From positions 98,840 to 162,839 of the forward strand of contig JADNRV010000121.1 of the NCBI GenBank assembly GCA_015499995.1: a stretch of 64,000 nucleotides of DNA. The letters are read 5' to 3'. Position 1 is the stretch's first letter. The number at the start of each line of letters is the position of its first letter. Of this stretch, positions 56,289-64,000 are shown piece after piece. The notes beneath the pieces are model-generated. The model made no database searches, was not told the origin of the DNA, and saw only the letters and a program-made list of their open reading frames with translations. The position numbers and the translations under genes are program-made. The stretch comes from Flammula alnicola (lineage: Eukaryota > Basidiomycota > Agaricomycetes > Agaricales > Strophariaceae).

Positions 56289-57209
56289 GGCGGTGTCGTC
56301 ACGTGCGTATTTTATTGATTTAGGAGCTGGAATCTTGATGTATTGTGGTGGTTTGATTTTTCTTTTGTATTACAGTAGAACGCTTGAGACCCGCTTGTAT
56401 ACTGTACATACAGGACTGTAGCCGGTGCTGGTTTGCTTCGAGGAGTTGGATTTTTTTTTTGGCTTGGAGTATCGCTTGTTCTATACAGCAGTCAGCCATT
56501 ATGGTCCGTACACTCCTTTCTGTGCTTCTCTTCATTCAGAACTCTTTTAACCGTTTGCCTCTCTCTTAGTTGACTAGATGGAGACGAGTCGAACAGACGA
56601 ACAGACGAACAGACAATTTATAGCGCGGTATCTGTGCCTCTTTTCATGTCCACAGTAGAAAACATGTACATTCATCTTATCACCTACTGTGCGTGTGTAC
56701 ATATATACATCGAGGCTGCAGGCACGCTCTCTCTCATATGCTAAATATTTCTTCTGCGATGCTTGACCTACATGTCTTCGACTGCAACGCCCTAGAACGA
56801 CCCCGACACCGAACAGAGTTTGAAAAAAACCGACCATACTTGCATTGGATTCTAGAAGGGCCAGAAATTTGCTCCGACGCGCCTTGGGGAATCCTCTTAT
56901 CACCCGAATATAGGATAGAAAATCTTCGAGCGGATATCTCGACCTGGTCTTGACATATTCCTTTCGAAATGCGGAGTAGAGCTTTGCACACGAGCACTAT
57001 CAAGATGATAACCGCCGTGGCGGAAACTAGGTTGGCAGAGACTATTGCAAAAAAAAAAAAAAATCGTTTCTCGTGTTAGTTGCCTAGCGTTGTTTCGCAG
57101 AATCATTACCAGGAGAGAAGATTCATTCTGTTAGCTTAGCGATCTGCGCGACGCGACGCGTCGTAATTGGAATCACGTGATGCAAATCATCGACTACAAC
57201 GCATACGAG
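56289..57209. other. intergenic between convergent genes
   Basis: Contains a 14-A tract (57047-57060) and repeated GAACAGAC strings at 56590-56612. No gene seen. Confidence 0.5.
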
Positions 57210-60200
57210 TTAGGCTTTCAATTCGCTTCCAGCTAGCTCATATAACTTCTCCTTGTCTCCGCTTCCATCAAGCAAGGCCCGCAACATACCATCCTCCTTC
57301 AGCAGAAGATCTTTTGGTTTGCCGAACTCAGCCTAAATATATCATCAGTTAATTCCTAGGGTAACGAAAGAAAGACCGCTTACAATTCGACCACTATCAA
57401 GTACCATCTAAACCGCAGTTCAGTCATGGTAAGGTAAAAGGTACCACAGGTAGCTTACGATTTTATCAGCATCCATGATTGTCTGCAAGCGATGCGCGAC
57501 GGTGATGACAGTGACATCATTCCCAAGTTGACTGCGGAGAGTATTTTGTATCACTGCATCCGTTTTGTAATCTGTACAGTTGTTCAAGGGTAAGCTCGGT
57601 CTCTGATCTTAACAAATGAAAAGTTTACTGACCAATTGCAGATGTAGCTGAGGGACGTTGTTAGCTGAGGATTGAATACAACGTACGATGAGGAATAAGC
57701 TGACCTTCATCGAGTATGAGCAGTTTGCTTCCGCGTACCATCGCTCGAGCAAGAGCAATGATTTGCCGTTGTCCAACAGACAAGTTGCCTCCTCCGCTAG
57801 CGATCTTGGTGTCCAACGAAAGACTTGCTTCTCCGGCGTCCTCTTGAAGAGAGAATAGTCCCGCTGCTTGGAGTGCAGCATTCAACACTGCGTCATCGTT
57901 TTGGTCAAAGGGATCCAAGTTTTCTCGGAGGGTACCTGCACCGATGTCAGTCAAAACCGCTGATCACGCTGGTAATATAGGCTTAACTCACCGCTCAAAA
58001 GTTCAGGCTATAGAGGCAAAATATGAGCTTCTTAAGCGCCTCATCACAGGATCAGACCCACTCACTGTTTGCGGAATGATGGTAATACTTGTTCTTAACG
58101 CGTCAAGGTTGACATGACTTGTTGGAATGCCATCAAAGTACACCTCGCCTTCCGTGAGAATGCATCTCAACAATGCAAGCGTCAAGGAGCTCTAGAAAGT
58201 GTGCGTAAGTAAAAGCATATTTGATGGTGAAAAGTTATCAACCTTGCCACTTCCGGTCCTACCAACTATTATCGTTAAGAGAGTCAGCTCCCACGTTAAG
58301 GATTGAGCATAGTGCACTTACCAACACCTACTCGCTCACCAGAAGCGATGTGGAATGAAATATCATGCAAGACTTTGGGACCAGACTTGTTACACGTATG
58401 GGTAAACGAGAAAAGTCGAATAACTAAGCAAAACTGACCTGAGAATAGCGTGCAGAAAGCTTTTCCACGCGAAGATCTCCACTGGCAGGCCAGGCAGCGG
58501 GAGGCTTTCCGACGTCTGTAGGCTTTGGCTCATGCTCGATATCGATGTAGCCCTGAACCCGCTCCAAACTATCATAGATATTCAGTGTCTGAATTCACCC
58601 TTTGGAAAGATGACAATCTGTACCTGTTTGCTTGAACTTCAAAATCATTGTATATTCTGACGAAATATAAGATGAGGGTGGTGAATTCGACAGCCATGTT
58701 TAGGGAGAAACCGGTATTCGACGCGCCAACAGATGGGCCATAAATCAAGTATGAAGCGAGCGCGACCGTAAAACTGGCACTGAGAGCATCAATACGAACA
58801 CCAATCCAGCGGTTAAGGTTATAGGACATCCGGGAAACTCGAGTATAATGATTGATGCGGACCAAGGATTCGGCTTTGAATTTATCCTGGGCTCCATAAG
58901 CTCGAATGGAAACTATGCAAGTTAGATGAGACCACCAAGGAACGAGAGATAAATGCGTACCTATACCATGAATTGCCGCAGTGAAATGAGAAATCATAGG
59001 AGAACGAGCATTACTAATGCCCAGAAATCAGACTGGTGTCTATCATCGCGGAACTTTGCATACATACCTTGTTTCCCGCTTCACAGATAATTGGGCTTTG
59101 AGATACATGTTTCCCATCCATAACCCAATTATTGCAACGCTAATTCCAGGGCCAAGGAAAATAGGTGTAAATAGCACAATGGCCCCAAGTTTCGCGAGAA
59201 TCCCCGAGACACAATCCACCGCCCAAAGTAAAGATTGAGGAATAGGACCATCAATGGCACGGATGTCTTGAGTGCATCGAGTAATAATACGGCCTACAGG
59301 TGTCTCATCAAGCCACCTTGAATGTTATAAGTAAAATCATACTCGCTATCCTTCTACGAAGATTGAAATGACATACCGTAGGGTGCTCCCGAACATTGAA
59401 TCAATCAACTTGTTGTTGATGATTCTGGAAGCACGTATTGACCCATACATAAAAATCAAATACGATGTAGAAAAGAATACGCAGAAAAGGAGAATTATAG
59501 CCGAGTAAGCAAAAAGATATCTTCGAGTAGATGGTGAGTAGGTTGCCATAATAATAGTCGTATGAACTCACAGATATACAGGGACTTCCGAGGCGGGATG
59601 GGTTTCATATTGAGCACCCCAGTAACCAAGGAACCAGACCTGAAAGGTGAACGTCCATTCATTCAACAAAAGGGCGGCCATGACCACCGTGAAGAATGCG
59701 ATAGGATGATCGCCGGCCAGACTTGCTAGGAGGAGTTTGAAAGACTTCCAAGTAACGTGTCCTTCAACTATCTCCTCTGCGACTACAAGTTTTCCATCGG
59801 CATGTCCCTTCGGAGCTGTGTCGATATCTTCCTGGCCAATCTCCGTTACTTCTTTGTCATGTATGACCTCTGATGCAAGCTTTGGATCACGCGCAAGTGC
59901 AAGCGACATCTCAGTTCCTCGACTTTTAACGCGGCCATCAGTCCCAACGGAGACAATGAAATCAGCAACGGGGCTGGCGAGTGCGACATTATGGGTCTTA
60001 TTGTGATAATCGTGGGTAAGTACCAACGCACGGACACCTGTGCCGAGTAGACATACCACAAGCAATATTGTCCTATTCTTGACAAGGTCTCCACGGAAGC
60101 ATTCGTCAACGATCCAGGATGAACTAGATGCCAAGAATTAGCATGAGAATGGATGCTTGCAAGTAACAAGGCTTACGTATGGACATCGAGGGCAGCGAGA

Positions 60201-63200
60201 ACGTCATCAAGGAGGATGATCTCCGCAGGCGAATATATTGCTCGGGCGAGCGTTATCCGCGCCTTTGCTGTCATCAGCACATATATATCGGATGATTCGT
60301 GATCAAGGCGCTACCTTTTGCCCGCCACTGGAATGGAATCATGAGACATTGCGAACCATGCATCGTAACGTGGGCCATCCTACTGACCTTAGTGTAAGCC
60401 CTCTCTCACCGACTTCGGTGGCATCGCCAGCATCGAACAACTCGAGATCGCGTTCTAGCGCACATTGCCTAATGACTGCATGAGGGTGAACATTGCATCT
60501 TGAATTGAAGGAATATGAGATTCCTACATACCTTTGCGATAGCGCTCTTCGTCATACTCCGAGCCAAACAGGATGTTATTGCGAATCGTCTCGTTCTGCA
60601 CCCAGGATTCTTGTGAAGCATATGCTACACCTCCGTCACGCGGAAGATTGAACCAAGAATCAGGAGATGAAACAATGAAATGCATTTCTCCTGCAATCGG
60701 TGTCAATGTTTGACCTTTTGATAAAACAAGACCGTAGCTTACCAAGTAACGCCATCAGGACAGATGTTTTGCCCGACCCGCTGTGAAATCCAGATGCTAT
60801 TAGAAGGCATGTACGAGCCATTATCGTTAAACACTTACGTAGGACCAATGATCAAATTGATAGCATTACGTTTGAACAGCAACTCGCCATCGATACGAAG
60901 TTTGTAGACACGGCCAGACGGAGTTGTGTAGCCACCTTCATCGTCAAGAGACCAAGAAAAGGTAGCATTTCTGAAGCCAATGTCCGAACTCGACTCAACA
61001 GGCGTAGGTACTGGGACCGATGATGAGGGCTTGGACACCTCCAAGAAAGAGTCCAAAAGTTCCGTTTTGTGAAGGAACTCGTCAAGTCGATCCAATGAGA
61101 CTTTGCCTATACATGGTTAGAATAGTGAGATCTCGTGAACGATTGAGGCAATGAGTTATTCGATCTTGCCTTGTATAATGGTGACCGTCTGTGACGTTAA
61201 TCGAAATATCTGTTCTCTCAACAGCGAGAAGACGGCCATGCTTGAAAAGATCTTCGATGCTGGACAAGACATATTTAGAAGTTCGGGCCTATCCTTCTGC
61301 TGTGGTCACGCACCGTTAAGCTCCTGTTTCATGATGACTGTATAAACCCCATATGTTGTAATCATGGCCAAGGTCGGGAGGATGAAGCTGTTATCTCAGT
61401 CGTGAAGGCTGCGTTGACTTTCATAGAAGACAATACTTACCCCATCATGGAACTCACATAGTTCAGGAATTTTGTTTTCCAGATCAATCGAAGTTCCTCT
61501 TCACGTTTCTCCTGCAGCCGTTCTGACATCTTGTGTTCCCATCCAAAGAGTTTCACCATGCGAATGACATTGATAGCTTCTGAGACAGTCTGTACCCTGG
61601 CGTCCGTCTGAGAAACAGTTTGTTTTTCAACACGTTGAAGAAGAGACTTGGTGACCTTAAACTTACCGCTTTCATTCTCTGGGCTTGCGCTTGCTGTATT
61701 TTCTTCGCCACCCACCCGGGCAACGGAAGAAGTATGAGCATCACGCCGAAACCGACAAAAGAGCTGCGAAACTCATAACTTTAGCTCCGTCGACAATGAA
61801 GACACATCAAGTAATCAGACCTCCAACCCAACAGTCGATAAAGAAATACCATACAAAGCGATATTTGGAGCGGAACATAAAGTACTGAAAAGAGGTTGGA
61901 TCATTATTAAGGCAGAAACATGAAAAATAATAGTCGACCAACGTACCGACGAGCAAGAAATCCCGGGCGCCCACGATGTTGTTCAGATCAGTTGTCACAA
62001 GATTGTTGATTTTCCCAATGAGATTGCCATCAGATACTTTCTTTTGCCCCTGTTTCGGGGGTTCAAGGGCCTCCGCCTTCGCCTTTCCTTTCCCAGCGTC
62101 CTTCAAAGTAGAAGTCGAGCTTGACGTAGATGGCTCGCGAACAGTAAGAGTAGAGGCCTGAGACGCTTCAGACGTTTCACGTGTAGTGGATCCAGATACC
62201 GAGGTGCGTTCAGAATCGCCGGCGGCAGATGTGGAAGCAGTGTCGGATGCAGTGTTACCTACTGGGCTCTCCGCCCTCGAAGGCGTCGCAGTGGTGATGG
62301 GCTGATAGTTTGAGTCATTTGAGGTCTCTGCCTTCAATCGAATACGCAAACTGTGCTCAAAAACGAGCTGCGTGACAAGAACCTCCGTAAGGGCCAGGGT
62401 CCGGGTGGCGACGAAAATGTACCACTGGAAACTAAACGACTGAATCATAGGGCCCATGAAGAGCCAGATTATCCACACCCAAGGTCGAATAGATGCTCCG
62501 ACACCGCCTGTTTCCAAGTAACTGCACAACGCGTCATTCGAAATCGAAGCAAAGGAAAAGACGAAGAACACGAACTTGAGAATTTGATATATTCCGATCG
62601 GGGAGGCGAAACTTCCCGCAGAGTAACCGAAAATGGAGAGAGCAAGGATTGAATATTCCTTGCCTAATAGCAAGCCAAAATCAACTAAAGAAGAACCAAA
62701 GTCATGGCAGACTTACGAAATACACGCATAAATCTCAAAAACAAAGATCGATGCTTGGCGCCTCTAAAGACATCGAGATGCTATGAATTTGCATTAGACG
62801 ACATCTCGCAAGAGACCAAGATTCTGTACGCACCGGAAAAGCTTTAACTGTCTGGTACTTAGCAGCGTCGTAGTCCGCGAGAGGAGGCAGCTGGTCGAAT
62901 CGAAGATGTGGAACCTTATACCCAAGGAAAATGACTGAGTCCAAAAAGGTGTAGGTCATCAAGGAGAAGATCGAAGCCGTCTGCTCTGGGTTGGGTTCTG
63001 GCATGGGATTCTGGCAAGTCGAGTTTGTATTTCAGTCCATAAAATCATGAGATAGCATGTTGAAGACACAAACCTTAGGATCAACAGGAACGTATCGGCG
63101 AGGGATGAAAAGTGGTATGACAACTGCCGTGAACGCAAGGACACCGATCTTGACGATCAGAATCTTGCCTTCTGCGATGTCTGCTGGCTGCTTCGTGTAA

Positions 63201-63846
63201 GTACCCAAAGGCCACAGGTCACGATATGCATAGACGACGAAAGCGGATAGAAGAACTATGATGTTGTGTCGTGTTGTCGAGGCACTCCACATCTTCGAGA
63301 CCACAGAAATGACTGCTAAGACTGTAGAGTATAACTGCATCTCGCGGTTTCAGAGTTTTATTGATTCAATATACGGTGCGAAACAACTCACGAATGCGAC
63401 GGTCAAGAAAGCTTCTGGACACCCTTCCAACGCGTTGGTATCGCACTTCCGTAGTGTCGTCTGGGACAGCTGAAGAAGCGTGACGCTGCCCGCTAGACGT
63501 GCCACCATAATCCAAAGATCGCATTTCCACCGTAGTATGCGATGTGCTTCTTCAGCTTTTCCGAGAGTCCCAAATGTTGCGTGTCGACAACGTCCAACAC
63601 GTTTGCTTCTTCAGATTTTGGCGATTTCCGCCCTATGAACGATATCACCCAAAAGGCCAATATGTGTACAACCTGCAAGCCTATCGAGAGGCATGCAACA
63701 GCGAATGGAATAGACCGTGTATCCTTGAAAAGTCTAACATTCAACACCATTAGTTGTCGTTTTAATATGATAAAGTCGTGAATGTACCCTTCGTCACTGT
63801 CTGGTATCAGATAGCGGACGTCGTCCTGATACCTGAATTCAGCCAT
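57210..63846 (-). CDS. ABCC (MRP/YOR1-type) full ABC transporter
   Basis: About thirty small exons run from the ATG at 63846 to TAA at 57210. Order: an N-terminal membrane part, TMD1 (to about 61450), a long Ser/Thr linker inside TMD1 (62000-62350), NBD1 (Walker A GPTGSGKTS at 60771-60850, signature LSGGQKARITLARAIY, Walker B IILLDD), TMD2, and NBD2 (Walker A GRTGSGKSS at 58241-58266, signature LSVGQRQIIALARAM, LLILDEATSAID, H-loop TVAHRLQT). Introns split Walker A of NBD1 and its signature. This is an ATP-driven exporter of conjugates or drugs, probably at the plasma or vacuolar membrane. One intron has a GC donor (GCAAGA, about 61170). Near 63493-63530 the frame changes: either a 38-nt intron or a one-base deletion. 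A relic of its NBD2 lies at 45685. Confidence 0.88.
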
Positions 63847-64000
63847 TGAACGTGGCTGTGCGCGCAATCGTAGAGATATTTGTTTTCTATGCGGTTACTC
63901 GAGAAGTGATTCAGGAGATTTTTATAAGAGGTTTGAAGGAACTTGACACGATGCGAGTATGACTCCAGTGTTACGTACGATCGGAACCACAGTCGAGTCA

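Overview
The window reads as nuclear DNA of an Agaricomycete (mushroom-type basidiomycete). Genes are split by many short GT-AG introns, mostly 45-65 nt, with a few very small exons. The gene content is typical of the group: BTB and F-box proteins, a 7TM protein of an Agaricomycete family, a secreted BNR_4 propeller, NiCoT, AVL9, EBP2 and an A1 aspartic peptidase. I rebuilt spliced models by hand from reading frame, splice signals and remembered family motifs. No database search was run.

Layout. 1-9 kb: a BTB gene, a tiny six-exon gene for an 85-residue Cys-rich tail protein, and a 369-residue Gly/His/Thr-rich hydrophilic protein ending in a CsbD-like motif. 9.3-16 kb: a nickel transporter (nic1), the cyclin of an RNA polymerase II CTD kinase, a broken MCM6 C-terminal fragment, and a conserved membrane protein whose 5' end is duplicated in inverted orientation downstream. 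16.9-21 kb: a 584-bp TA-flanked inverted-repeat element (MITE-like) just upstream of a RidA-family gene, then a 666-residue MFS transporter. 22.3-23.9 kb: a secreted BNR_4 protein.

24-32.6 kb is gene-poor and looks like an accessory island. It holds two minisatellites that share a 31-bp period, a collapsed Hsp70 pseudogene, a GAGGGAGGT repeat block, and a stretch with five similar intron-like segments. It ends in an F-box gene broken by one TGA.

34.5-43.5 kb is ordinary: AVL9, a secreted basidiomycete protein, EBP2 and an aspartic peptidase. 45.7-46.6 kb is a relic of an ABC transporter second nucleotide-binding domain. 47-53 kb holds a 7TM gene with an apparent frameshift, two tandem F-box genes and a second BTB gene. 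54-56 kb is a polytopic membrane protein. 57-64 kb is a full ABCC-type ABC transporter, the evident relative of the relic.

No operon logic applies. The functional themes are transport (Ni, MFS, ABC), secretion and secretory traffic (AVL9, secreted proteins), ubiquitin adaptors (F-box, BTB) and RNA machinery (CTD cyclin, EBP2). Most of the unusual signal is genome decay and repeat biology rather than an obvious new multi-gene system.
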